This document shows, in pieces, positions 6,854 through 14,839 of a DNA stretch of 21,645 bases; position 1 is the first letter of the stretch; every line of letters begins with the position of its first letter. A model generated the notes under the pieces. That model saw only the letters and a program-made list of their open reading frames with translations. It had not been told where the DNA came from and searched no databases. The stretch lies in the NCBI RefSeq assembly GCF_022712295.1, contig NZ_JALAGT010000044.1:1-21645 (forward strand). Reading direction: 5' to 3'. The translations under genes were made by a program, and so were the position numbers. The stretch is from Galactobacter sp. (GTDB lineage Bacteria > Actinomycetota > Actinomycetes > Actinomycetales > Micrococcaceae).

Positions 6854-7806
6854 CAGGCGGCACCTCCTTCATCAAGTTCCCGCTTGAGGTGGTCGCCGAC
6901 CACGGTGCAGCACAGCACGGTGAGGAAGAGGAAGAGTCCAGGGAAGATGAAGTACATGGGGTCCACCGCGTACCAACCCACGGAGTCGGAGATCATCTGA
7001 CCCCAGGAGGGGGTGGGAGGTGTGACGCCGACGCCCAGGAAGGACAGCCCTGCTTCCGTGCCGATGTACTGGGGGATGGCGATGGTGGCCAGGACGATGA
7101 TGGTTCCTCGCAGGTTGGGCAGGATCTCCTTGAAGGAGATGCGCATGCGACTGGCGCCTGCCGCCATGGCAGCCTCCACGAATTCCTCGTTGCGCAAGGA
7201 CATGGCCTGTCCGCGAATGACACGCGCGGTGTAGGGCCACCCGAAGACTGAGAGGACCACCACCAGGAGCACCGGCCGGTTCCCTGAGGGGAGCGCGGAG
7301 AGAATCGCGATCATGAAGATCAGCTGGGGGAAGGCCATGAGGAAGTCCATGACCCGGGAGATGATGGTGTCCAGCCAGCCGCCGAAGAATCCGGCCAGCA
7401 TGCCGAGCACCACGCCAACCACTGTTGTGATCACGGCGGCGACCACGGCGATGGTCAAGGAGACCTGGGCGCCGTAGGCGATGCGGATGAAGATGTCACG
7501 ACCGTTGCCGGGCTCCACACCGAACCAGTGGTCGACGCTGACGCCACCGAGCGCCCCCAGCGGCTTGCCGCCTTGGTTGGGGTCGATGGCGGAAGCGTCG
7601 AAGTCCGTTGGCCCCCAGCCGGTGATCTTCGCCAGAAGAGGGGCGAAGACCGCCATCAGAACGATCAGTCCGAGGATGATCGAGCAGATGATGACGGACG
7701 GGGTGGACCTGAAGGCAGCGACCACCCGCTTCCAGGGGGTCGGGGAACCCGCAGGGCTCCCCGACCCCTCGCTCGCCAAGGCGAGCGATTCTGTAGGCGC
7801 AGTCAT
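6853..7806 (-). CDS. dppC: Peptide ABC transporter permease (DppC/OppC type)
   Basis: This is the second membrane subunit of the importer, 317 residues. A cytoplasmic N-terminal tail rich in Ser, Gly and Pro precedes the first helix (about residues 37-58). The periplasmic-side motif HWFGVEPGNGRDIF matches the DppC/OppC hallmark (H-x-F-G-T-D-x-x-G-R-D). The coupling loop is EAAMAAGASRMRISFKEILPN. C-terminal PPTPSWGQMISD is also typical. It starts 4 nt after the binding-protein stop with only a weak ribosome binding site (GGGAAG), so its translation is probably coupled to the binding-protein gene. Confidence 0.94.
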   Translation of the reverse strand: MTAPTESLALASEGSGSPAGSPTPWKRVVAAFRSTPSVIICSIILGLIVLMAVFAPLLAKITGWGPTDFDASAIDPNQGGKPLGALGGVSVDHWFGVEPGNGRDIFIRIAYGAQVSLTIAVVAAVITTVVGVVLGMLAGFFGGWLDTIISRVMDFLMAFPQLIFMIAILSALPSGNRPVLLVVVLSVFGWPYTARVIRGQAMSLRNEEFVEAAMAAGASRMRISFKEILPNLRGTIIVLATIAIPQYIGTEAGLSFLGVGVTPPTPSWGQMISDSVGWYAVDPMYFIFPGLFLFLTVLCCTVVGDHLKRELDEGGAA

Positions 7807-7810
7807 GGAA

Positions 7811-9553
7811 TTACTTCCCGGCGTCCTTCAGGCCGACGACGGCGAAGTCGATGCCGCCGGAGTAGCCCGGGTGGGAGTAGGCGTCGCCCACGTTCTCACC
7901 CACGATGGAGACGTTCTGCTCCCAGGCCAATGGAGCCGCTGGTGCCTTCTCCAGGATCTCCTTGTCCAGCTTGCCCCACTCTGCGTTGGCCTCGTCCACG
8001 TCCTTGATCTTGCGGATCTCCTCCATGCGGGTGTTGATGCCCTTGTCATCGAACTGAGCCACGTTCTGGTTACCCTTCGCGTAGATCTGCGAGCCTTCGA
8101 AGATCGGGGGGAGGAAGGTGGCTCCGGTGGGCCAGTCCGGGCACCAGCCGGTGATGGCAGCGTCATGCTGCTGGGCCGTGGTGCCGATGACCTCGTAGTA
8201 GGTGGAGGTGTCGATCGGGTTGAACTTCACGGTGATACCGGCCTTCTTCAGGGAGGCCTGCACGGCTTCTGACCCCTTGGTCCACTTGGGCTCGGAACGC
8301 ACGTCGAGGGTGATGGTCAGGCCGTCCTCGTAGCCGGCTTCCTTCAGCAGTTCCTTGGCCTTGTCGATGTCGCCCTTGTCGTCCTTGGACGGGTAGAGGT
8401 CGAAGTCCTCGTGCCCTTCTACGGTGGGCGGGAGCATCGTGGTGGCGACCTGGGAGAGTTGATTGCCGCCGAGGGCGTCGGTCACGGCCTGGCGGTCGAT
8501 CGCGTAGTTGATGGCCTGACGTACCTTGGGGTCGTCCATCCCCTTCTTGGTGGTGTTCATGGCCAGGTAGGTGGTGCAGCCCTGCAGTCCGGAGACCACA
8601 CGGGAGGACACCTGTGGCTGCTGCAGACGGGCCACGGCGGAGGCCTGAACGCGGCCACCCACGGCGTTCGCGTCGTCGCCTTGACCGGCGAGCATGCGCT
8701 CGTCGATGGTGGCCGGGTCGAGCCCGAAGGTGAACTCCCAGGAGTCCGGCTTCGCGGTGCGGACCTCGTCGGTCTCCTTCTTCCAGTACTTGTTGCGTTC
8801 CAGGACCAGCTTGGAGCCGATCTTGTTCTCCACGACGCGGTAGGGGCCGGACGCGACCGGCTGCTTGTCCACACTGGTGGTGGTGATCTTCTTGGCCTGC
8901 GAGACTGGGAAGGGGGTGAAGGGTGCCTGGCCCACCACGGAGGGGAAGTCCGCGTAGGGCTTGGCCAGGTGGAAGACGATGGTCTTGTCGTCCGGCGTCT
9001 CGATGGAGTCGAGCCCTCCTGACTGGTAATACCCCTTGTAGTCCTTGGGGATGTCCAGGGTCAGTCGGGCGTAGGGGGAGCCGATCGAGACCGCGGGATC
9101 CAGCGAGCGCTCCACACCGAACTTCACGTCCTTGGAGGTGATGGGGGTCCCGTCCTCGAAGAAGATGTCGTCCTTCAGGGTGAACTTCCACTCGGTGTTG
9201 TCCTCGTTGGGGGTACCGGTGTCGGTGGCGAGGTCGGGAGTGACCTTGTTGGGTTCATCGTCCCCGCCGCCACCCACCGTGGTGAGCTGACGGTAGATCA
9301 GGCGATAGAAGTTGTTCACGCCACCGTCGAAGCCCTGAGCGGGGTCCAGGTGTGAATATGGTGCGTTGAGCAGCTGGTACATGGTGCCGCCCTCTTCGGT
9401 CTTGGCATCCACGTTGCGGGTGACGCTGGGGTCGGACGAGCCTCCGCCGCCGTTGCCGCCGCCGGAGTTCCCTCCTCCGCCACCGCACGCGGTCAGGGCC
9501 ATCAGCCCGGCCATGGTCATGCCGGTGAGGGCGAGGATCGGTTTCTTCTTCAT
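7811..9553 (-). CDS. dppA: Peptide ABC transporter substrate-binding lipoprotein (SBP family 5)
   Basis: This is the extracellular binding protein of the peptide importer, 580 residues including a lipoprotein signal. MKKK is followed by a hydrophobic stretch and the lipobox LTAC with lipidated Cys23. A Gly/Ser-rich linker follows before the mature domain. Family 5 features include YSHLDPAQGFDG near the mature N-terminus, WKFTLKDDIFFEDGTPITSKDVKFGVER, and the late segment AINYAIDRQAVTDALGG. The ATG at 9553 has AGGAG 6 nt upstream. The frame continues upstream into the GH127 gene, but that part is not real coding. The ligand cannot be read from sequence; neighbours suggest proline- or hydroxyproline-containing peptides, perhaps arabinosylated. 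It begins 89 nt after the GH127 stop with no clear terminator between them. Confidence 0.93.
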   Translation of the reverse strand: MKKKPILALTGMTMAGLMALTACGGGGGNSGGGNGGGGSSDPSVTRNVDAKTEEGGTMYQLLNAPYSHLDPAQGFDGGVNNFYRLIYRQLTTVGGGGDDEPNKVTPDLATDTGTPNEDNTEWKFTLKDDIFFEDGTPITSKDVKFGVERSLDPAVSIGSPYARLTLDIPKDYKGYYQSGGLDSIETPDDKTIVFHLAKPYADFPSVVGQAPFTPFPVSQAKKITTTSVDKQPVASGPYRVVENKIGSKLVLERNKYWKKETDEVRTAKPDSWEFTFGLDPATIDERMLAGQGDDANAVGGRVQASAVARLQQPQVSSRVVSGLQGCTTYLAMNTTKKGMDDPKVRQAINYAIDRQAVTDALGGNQLSQVATTMLPPTVEGHEDFDLYPSKDDKGDIDKAKELLKEAGYEDGLTITLDVRSEPKWTKGSEAVQASLKKAGITVKFNPIDTSTYYEVIGTTAQQHDAAITGWCPDWPTGATFLPPIFEGSQIYAKGNQNVAQFDDKGINTRMEEIRKIKDVDEANAEWGKLDKEILEKAPAAPLAWEQNVSIVGENVGDAYSHPGYSGGIDFAVVGLKDAGK

Positions 9554-9642
9554 GGTGTTCTCCTGACGGGTCAGCGGCGTGAGTGCCGTTGTTCTCTTGA
9601 GGGATGAAGTGCTTTGTGGGTGACCGGACTGCGGCCGGGGCA

Positions 9643-11529
9643 TCAGTGTTCGGGGAACCAGACGCGCATGGCTGCTGCGTCGCGGTTGCCCCAGGTGTAA
9701 TACGGCTTGAGTGTCACCGTGGTGTCGGCGACGGCTTCCTCCGGCCGCGTTGCCGCGTATAGCGGAGCGGGTTGCGGGTCGTAGGCATGCCCAGTGACCG
9801 TGACGGTCAGCTGGTCGCCGCCCGCGGTCACGGCGTGCAGGGCGGCCTCCTGGGGGATCCTTACGTTGTCCACCGGCACACTCTGGTCCTGCTGCTCGGC
9901 GCACAGCACCAGCGGTCCGCGGCGGAAAGCCAGGCTGCCGCGAACGGCGTCGACGCGTGGGTCTGCAGAAAGCGCCTCGACCGGCATGGGCAGGGTCACA
10001 GTGATCTCTTCGCCCTGGCGCAGGTCGGTGAGCGTCTCGGTCCATCCATGCCCGACGACGTGGTCTTGGCCGGCGCGCGTCAGCCGAGCCCCATGGGCCC
10101 AGGCGGGTACGCGCAGGCGCGCCTGCGGCACGCCGCCTTCCACGACTCGCAGGGTCCACGTCCCGTCGAACGGGTAGTCGGTGGTGGACTCCAACAGCGC
10201 GCCGCCGGCCTTGACCGTCCCGTCGAAAGGCAAACCGAATTCCAGGGTCCCCTCACGGTCCACCACGAGGTGGTCCTGAAGCTCGGCGACCCAGCGGATC
10301 ACGTTCGGAGGGCAGCAGGGGCACACGAACCAAGGAAGGCGGAGGAGCCCGCCGTCCGTTTCCGCGCCGGAGCGCTGATTGTGGTCGGGGCGGCGCTGCA
10401 GCGGGTTGTCGTAGAAGAAACAGGTTCCGTCTGCGGACGTCCCAACGGCGAAGGCGTTGAAGAGCACGGTCTCGATCGCGTCGAGGTACTTCGCGTCGCC
10501 CGAGGCCAGGTACATGCGCCAGGCCCACTGGTGAGTGCCGATGGCTGCGCAGGTCTCCGAGTAGGAGCGGTCGCTCGGCAGTTCGAAGCGGTCGCCGATG
10601 GCCTCGTCGCTGTGCCTGCACCCCAATCCGCCCGTGACGTAGAGCTTGGATGCCACCATGTCGTCCCAGAGGTACTCGAGGTGATCCAGAAGCTCCTGGT
10701 CTCCGGTCTCGATGGCGACGTCGGTCGCACCGGCCGCAAGATAGACCATCCGCACAGCGTGACCGGTGACGGAGTCGAGCTCACGCAGCGGTACCGCGTC
10801 CTGGAAGTAATCGGAGGGGAAGATGCTGTGTTTGAGCGTGCCCCGCCCGCGGCGGTCCACCATCAGCTTGGCCGTGGTCAGATACTCATCACGTCCGGTG
10901 TGACGGTAGAGCTCCACGAGTGCCATCTCGATCTCGGGGTGGCCGCAGAAGTCCAGGTCGCCATCCGGCCCGAAGCGCGACACCACCAAATCAGCGAACT
11001 TGATCGCGATGCCCAGAAGACGCGCGTCTCCGAGCCGACGGTCTGCGGCCACTGCGGCCTGGATGAGGTGACCAAGGGTATAGAGCTCGTGACCCCACAC
11101 CAGGTCGGAGAAGGAGTCCTTACCGACCACCGGCGATTGGTAGTAGGAGTTCAGGTAGCCGTCCTCGCGTTGCGCGCGCCTCAGGAGGTCCACACACTCC
11201 TCATAGAAGGCGCGGATCGCTGCCAGGTGGTCCGCAGGAAGATCGCGATCACCCCGAGCCAGGACGTAGGCCAGCCCCTCCAACGTCTTGTGAATGTCGG
11301 TGTCGAGGAACGGGTATCGAACCGGTGCGGCGCCGTCGAAATCCTGATCGGCTACGCGGCGTAGATTCTCCAGGTTCTCGGCCTGACGCAGCTGCTGCAT
11401 CACATGAGGGACGGTGGCCTCGACGTTGCGCTGCTGCCAAGCACCCAGCAATCCCCCGCGCAGGCTGACCGAGTCCTCCCCCAAGGGTCGTGCGCCGATC
11501 GTCGGCATGACGGCTGCACTGCTCAACAT
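9643..11529 (-). CDS. GH127 beta-L-arabinofuranosidase, cytoplasmic
   Basis: This retaining glycosidase cleaves beta-L-arabinofuranosides; characterised members act on the Ara-Ara and Ara-hydroxyproline linkages of plant extensins. From the ATG at 11529 it has 628 residues: an N-terminal (alpha/alpha)6 barrel followed by beta-sandwich domains. From memory of Bifidobacterium HypBA1 the active site can be matched: acid/base E309 (SDEA), zinc ligands E325 and C327 (SETC), and the FVCPCCPP motif with C403, nucleophile C405 and C406. The 16-residue E309-E325 spacing equals that of HypBA1. There is no signal peptide, so the substrate must be imported. GGGAGGA (11541-11547) suggests a start at TTG 11535 (7-nt spacer) or ATG 11529; the ATG at 11550 overlaps that site. 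It precedes the peptide transporter on the same strand. Confidence 0.9.
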   Translation of the reverse strand: MLSSAAVMPTIGARPLGEDSVSLRGGLLGAWQQRNVEATVPHVMQQLRQAENLENLRRVADQDFDGAAPVRYPFLDTDIHKTLEGLAYVLARGDRDLPADHLAAIRAFYEECVDLLRRAQREDGYLNSYYQSPVVGKDSFSDLVWGHELYTLGHLIQAAVAADRRLGDARLLGIAIKFADLVVSRFGPDGDLDFCGHPEIEMALVELYRHTGRDEYLTTAKLMVDRRGRGTLKHSIFPSDYFQDAVPLRELDSVTGHAVRMVYLAAGATDVAIETGDQELLDHLEYLWDDMVASKLYVTGGLGCRHSDEAIGDRFELPSDRSYSETCAAIGTHQWAWRMYLASGDAKYLDAIETVLFNAFAVGTSADGTCFFYDNPLQRRPDHNQRSGAETDGGLLRLPWFVCPCCPPNVIRWVAELQDHLVVDREGTLEFGLPFDGTVKAGGALLESTTDYPFDGTWTLRVVEGGVPQARLRVPAWAHGARLTRAGQDHVVGHGWTETLTDLRQGEEITVTLPMPVEALSADPRVDAVRGSLAFRRGPLVLCAEQQDQSVPVDNVRIPQEAALHAVTAGGDQLTVTVTGHAYDPQPAPLYAATRPEEAVADTTVTLKPYYTWGNRDAAAMRVWFPEH

Positions 11530-11560
11530 CTGCAAAAGGGTTCCTCCCATTGTGTGCCAG

Positions 11561-11600
11561 GTGACATGTGCAATGCTACTCTGAACGGTGACCTGCGCAA
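11561..11600 (-). promoter_or_regulatory. Predicted GH127 promoter with shared 19-bp element
   Basis: On the minus strand TTGCGC (11600-11595) and TAGCAT (11578-11573) are 16 bp apart. This gives a start about 30 nt before the ribosome binding site and start codon. The 19-bp element GTAGCATTGCACATGTCAC (11579-11561) overlaps this -10. It recurs, with one change, ahead of the amino-acid transporter operon (14791-14773). Overlap with the -10 would suit repression. Confidence 0.45.
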
Positions 11601-11640
11601 CCCCTGGTTGTGACCTGAAACATGTCGGAAACAGGCACGA

Positions 11641-11680
11641 CGAAGGGGCGGACCCGACTTACGTCGGATCCGCCCCTTCG
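11641..11680 (-). terminator. Long stem-loop terminator of the amino-acid transporter operon
   Basis: The arms 11641-11658 and 11663-11680 pair at 17 of 18 positions around the 4-nt loop TTAC. The stem begins 42 nt after the binding-protein stop. It is the strongest hairpin in this gap and should insulate the GH127 promoter from read-through. A short TGTTT tract follows only on the plus strand. Confidence 0.75.
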
Positions 11681-11722
11681 TGTTTCACGCCGAGTTCATC
11701 GGCGCATCACGGAAGTCCCGGA

Positions 11723-12607
11723 TCAGTTGGGAACCGAGTATGCGGACTCGATCTCCTCGTCCGTGCCGAGCAGGTCCTTGGTGAGGTCCTTGTCAGCCAG
11801 GAGCTTCTCAATCTCGCCGTTCTTCCGCATCTCCTTGATGGTGTCCGAGGCGGCCTCGTTCAGGGAATCGTTACCCTTCTTGATGGGGAAGGCAGCCTGG
11901 GGGGACTGCACCAGGGCGCCGATGCGGTCATCCGGCTCGGCGTTGGCCAGAGACACCGTGATGTCGTCGACGTCGCTGTACAGCTCCACGGTGGTGCCAT
12001 AGGAGTCGATGGCGGCGTCGAGACGACCGGCATCGTAGTCGGACTTCAGCTCCACGGAGGAGGGGTAGGTCTTCACGTTCTTGGCGCCGAGGACCTTCTT
12101 CAGGTCATCCACCCAGAGGTAACCGTCGATGGTGCCGACGGTGCCAGCCTTCTCCAGGTCCTTGATGGTCTTGTAGCCCTTGGTGGAGGCGATGCCCATG
12201 CCGTCCAGGTAGGTTGAAGCCGTGAAGTCGGCCTTCTTCTCGCGCTCCTCCGTGCGGTTGATGACACCGATGGCCATGTCGATCTTGCTGGCATCGATCG
12301 ACTGGATGGCGTCAGCGTAGGTGGAGGACTTCCACGAGACGTTCAGGCAGTTGTCCTTGGCGATCTGCTTGACGATGTCCACGTCGATGCCCTCGGGGTC
12401 ACCGCCGTTGTAGGAGGAGAAGGGCAGGATGTCAATGGCGCCCACGGTCAGAGTGCCGTCCTTGACCGTGTCGACGTTCTCGTGGGCAGGCTTGCAGTCG
12501 TCTGCCACCGTGTCCTCGGACTTGGAGCACGACGTCAGAGCCATGGAGGCGCCGAGGCCCAGGATCGCGATACCGGCGAACGCGCGGCGAGTGGTGGTGA
12601 GCTTCAT
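11723..12607 (-). CDS. Amino-acid ABC transporter substrate-binding lipoprotein (SBP family 3)
   Basis: This is the extracellular binding protein of a polar amino-acid importer, 294 residues. The signal MKLTTTRRAFAGIAILGLG ends in the lipobox LTSC with lipidated Cys27. Family 3 features are GTLTVGAIDILPFSSY, EGIDVDIVKQIA, and NRTEEREKKADFTAS, the usual ligand-loop segment. Two extra cysteines follow in the mature protein (DDC and DNC, near residues 37 and 89). The ATG has GGAG upstream. It is the last gene of the operon, 48 nt after the second permease. The ligand is unknown; the shared promoter element with GH127 makes hydroxyproline, proline or a glycosylated amino acid worth testing. Confidence 0.9.
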   Translation of the reverse strand: MKLTTTRRAFAGIAILGLGASMALTSCSKSEDTVADDCKPAHENVDTVKDGTLTVGAIDILPFSSYNGGDPEGIDVDIVKQIAKDNCLNVSWKSSTYADAIQSIDASKIDMAIGVINRTEEREKKADFTASTYLDGMGIASTKGYKTIKDLEKAGTVGTIDGYLWVDDLKKVLGAKNVKTYPSSVELKSDYDAGRLDAAIDSYGTTVELYSDVDDITVSLANAEPDDRIGALVQSPQAAFPIKKGNDSLNEAASDTIKEMRKNGEIEKLLADKDLTKDLLGTDEEIESAYSVPN

Positions 12608-12655
12608 GGTTTCTCCTAAGAGGGGTGATATTGCGGGGATGAAGTCGGGAATGAA

Positions 12656-13309
12656 TCAGTACTTCCGCGCCATGCGGCGCTCGAAGTACGAGGTGATCCA
12701 CGTTGCGGGAATCGCGATGACCGCGTAGATGACGCCGGCCAGGGCGAAGGTGGGCAGGTACTCGAAGTTGCGCGAGCCCTCGTTGTAGGCGACCTTGACC
12801 ATCTCGTCCACGGTGATGGCGTAAGCCAACGAGGTGCCCTGGAAGGTCTGGATGGCCAGACCCATGAGGCCGGGGGTCGCGGAGCGCATACCCTGCGGGA
12901 AGATGATCTTCCAGAACCGGCCGCGCGACTTCAGGCCGAGCGCCTCCGCCGCTTCCAGCTGGCCGCGTGGGACCGACTGGATGCCGCCTCGGATCATCTC
13001 CGATGCGTAGGCGGAGGAGTTCCACGCCAGACCGACCACTGCGGCAAGAATTGCGGTGAAGCTGATACCGAAGGTCGGAAGTCCGTAGTAGAAGAGGTAG
13101 AGGATGGCCAGCGCGGGGGCACCACGGCCGATCTCCACGATGGTGATGCAGATGCCGCGGATGATCCTGCTACTGCTCCGGACGCCGAGCGCCCAGACCA
13201 GGCCTACCGGGTAGCCGATGGCAATGGCAAGGACCGTGATGAGCAGGGTCCATTTCAGTCCACCGAGCAGGTTGGGAAGGGCGTTGCCCCAGATCTCTAG
13301 GAAGTCCAT
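12656..13309 (-). CDS. Amino-acid ABC transporter permease (HisM/GlnP family), second subunit
   Basis: This membrane subunit has 217 residues and about five membrane segments. The family coupling loop is clear at QSVPRGQLEAAEALGLKSRGRFWKIIFPQGMRSA, and YASEMIRGGIQ precedes it. The N-terminus MDFLEIWGNALPNLLGGLKWTL is typical of polar amino-acid permeases. The ATG overlaps the stop of the first permease by 1 nt (TGATG), which indicates translational coupling. It would form a heterodimer with the upstream permease. Confidence 0.92.
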   Translation of the reverse strand: MDFLEIWGNALPNLLGGLKWTLLITVLAIAIGYPVGLVWALGVRSSSRIIRGICITIVEIGRGAPALAILYLFYYGLPTFGISFTAILAAVVGLAWNSSAYASEMIRGGIQSVPRGQLEAAEALGLKSRGRFWKIIFPQGMRSATPGLMGLAIQTFQGTSLAYAITVDEMVKVAYNEGSRNFEYLPTFALAGVIYAVIAIPATWITSYFERRMARKY

Positions 13310-13965
13310 CAGTGGCCCCCTGCCTGCAGCTTGCGGTCAACGCGACGTGACCACATGGCCACGGGCACGGAAACAATGACATAGATGGCTGCCGCGATCG
13401 CGTACGGATAGATGCCAGGAATATCCGGATTCTGAGCAGCGAAGGAGCGGGCCTGGAAGACCATGTCCTCCACGATGATCACCGAGGCGATCGAGGTGTC
13501 CTTGAACAGGCCGATGCCGTAGGTGGCAATGGACGGCATGCTGATCTTGAAAGCCTGCGGAGCCACGATCTTAAGGAAGGATGGAGTCGCCTTGATGCCG
13601 AGCGCATGCGCCGCCTCGGTCTGGCCTACCGGGACCGAGAGGATGCCGCCGCGGTAAATCTCTGCCAAGTACGCTGTGGACACTATGGACAAGGAGAGGA
13701 TCGCGGAGACCCAGTTCTCGATCTCATAGCCGGATCCCTCCATGGCTTCCGAGATCCCGTAATAGGCCACAAAGATCCACACGATGATCGGCACACCACG
13801 GATCAGATCCACCAGGAACCTGAGTACCCACCGCAGCGGTGCGATCTTGGAGCGAAGCCCCAATGCCAGCGGAATCGCGACGATCCCGCCGATCACGAAC
13901 GAGGCCACCGTCAACAACAGTGACATCGGCAGCCCCTTGATGACTGCGAGGAAAGCGTCGAGCAT
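13309..13965 (-). CDS. Amino-acid ABC transporter permease (HisM/GlnP family), first subunit
   Basis: This membrane subunit has 218 residues from the ATG at 13965. The first helix follows MLDAFLAVIKGLPMSLLLTVASF, and the family motif FLVDLIRGVPIIVWIF is present. The coupling loop is at LSVPVGQTEAAHALGIKATPSFLKIVAPQAFKISMP. The frame stays open upstream into the ATPase gene, but the family N-terminus fixes the start at 13965, 7 nt after the ATPase stop. The ribosome binding site is weak, so expression probably depends on the upstream gene. Confidence 0.91.
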   Translation of the reverse strand: MLDAFLAVIKGLPMSLLLTVASFVIGGIVAIPLALGLRSKIAPLRWVLRFLVDLIRGVPIIVWIFVAYYGISEAMEGSGYEIENWVSAILSLSIVSTAYLAEIYRGGILSVPVGQTEAAHALGIKATPSFLKIVAPQAFKISMPSIATYGIGLFKDTSIASVIIVEDMVFQARSFAAQNPDIPGIYPYAIAAAIYVIVSVPVAMWSRRVDRKLQAGGH

Positions 13966-13972
13966 GGGCTTG

Positions 13973-14746
13973 TCAGCGCTCCAGCACGGCCCGCAGGAAC
14001 TGCCGGGTCCGTGGGTGTTGGGGATCTGCCATGATCTTCTTGGGGTCGCCCTGCTCGATGATCTTGCAGTCGGCCATGACCACGAGTTCGTCGGAGACGT
14101 CGCGGGCAAAGCTCATCTCGTGGGTGACCACGAGCATCGTCATACCCTCGTCGGCAAGCTCTCGCATGACGGCCAACACCTCGAGACCCACCTCGGGGTC
14201 CAGAGCCGAGGTCGGCTCGTCGAAGAGCATGATCTTAGGGTCAAGGGCCAGCGCTCGGGCGATGGCGATGCGCTGCTGCTGACCACCGGAGCACTTGTTG
14301 GGATGGGTCTTGGCCTTGTCCGCCAGGCCCACGCGGTCGAGCAGCCTCATGGCCTTCTCTTCCGCTTCCTTCTGACTGCGCCCCAGCACGTTGCGCTGGG
14401 GGTAGACGACGTTCTCCAGCACCGTGAGGTGAGGGAAGAGGTTGAAGGACTGGAAGACCATGCCCACCTCGGCACGCAAGGTTGCCAGGTCGGCACTCTT
14501 GATGTGCTTCCCGGCCTCGATGGTGTGGCCGGCGACCCGGATGGTACCGCTGTCCGGACGTTCCAGCAGGTTGATGCAGCGCAGGAAGGTTGACTTGCCC
14601 GCGCCGGAGGGGCCGATCAGGGCGGTGACCGAGCCCGGCTTCACGCTGAGCGATACGTCATCGAGGACGGTCAGCTCGCCGAAGGCCTTGGTCATGTGCT
14701 CGAGCTCGATACCGATGGTCGGCTCGGCATCCTGGATCAACGTCAC
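13973..14746 (-). CDS. glnQ: Amino-acid ABC transporter ATP-binding protein (GlnQ type)
   Basis: This nucleotide-binding subunit of the amino-acid importer has 257 residues from GTG 14746. Walker A is GPSGAGKST at 45-53. The Q-loop VFQSFNLFPHLTVLENV, the signature CSGGQQQR and the Walker B sequence IMLFDEPTSALD are those of the polar amino-acid class. GTG 14746 is chosen because GGGAGG lies 6 nt before it. The ATG at 14779 would sit about at the predicted transcription start and inside the shared promoter element. It is the first gene of a four-gene operon. Confidence 0.93.
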   Translation of the reverse strand: MTLIQDAEPTIGIELEHMTKAFGELTVLDDVSLSVKPGSVTALIGPSGAGKSTFLRCINLLERPDSGTIRVAGHTIEAGKHIKSADLATLRAEVGMVFQSFNLFPHLTVLENVVYPQRNVLGRSQKEAEEKAMRLLDRVGLADKAKTHPNKCSGGQQQRIAIARALALDPKIMLFDEPTSALDPEVGLEVLAVMRELADEGMTMLVVTHEMSFARDVSDELVVMADCKIIEQGDPKKIMADPQHPRTRQFLRAVLER

Positions 14747-14772
14747 GCGTTGCCTCCCGGGATTCGTTGTTA

Positions 14773-14791
14773 GTGACATGTGCAATGGTAC
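14773..14791 (-). promoter_or_regulatory. Amino-acid transporter promoter -10 region with shared 19-bp element
   Basis: The minus strand reads GTACCATTGCACATGTCAC, identical at 18 of 19 positions to the element ahead of the GH127 gene. TACCAT (14790-14785) is the candidate -10, which gives a leader of about 31 nt before the GTG start. I find no good -35 at 16-18 bp, so an activator may be needed, or this is only an operator. Confidence 0.45.
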
Positions 14792-14839
14792 GCGACGAGG
14801 TGTCCCACGCTACTCAGCTGCATGAGGTTCACCACGTCG

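Noticed and set aside
9575..9588. CGGC/GCCG hairpin between the GH127 gene and the peptide-binding protein gene
   Set aside because: A 4-bp stem with no T tract is too weak to call a terminator, so it is not listed as a feature.
9554..10159. N-terminal extension of the peptide-binding protein frame
   Set aside because: It reads through the end of the GH127 gene; the lipoprotein signal at the ATG at 9553 marks the true start.
9772..11364. Plus-strand frame of 530 codons
   Set aside because: It is fully antisense to the GH127 gene, which has its zinc-site and nucleophile residues; the antisense translation has no recognisable domain.
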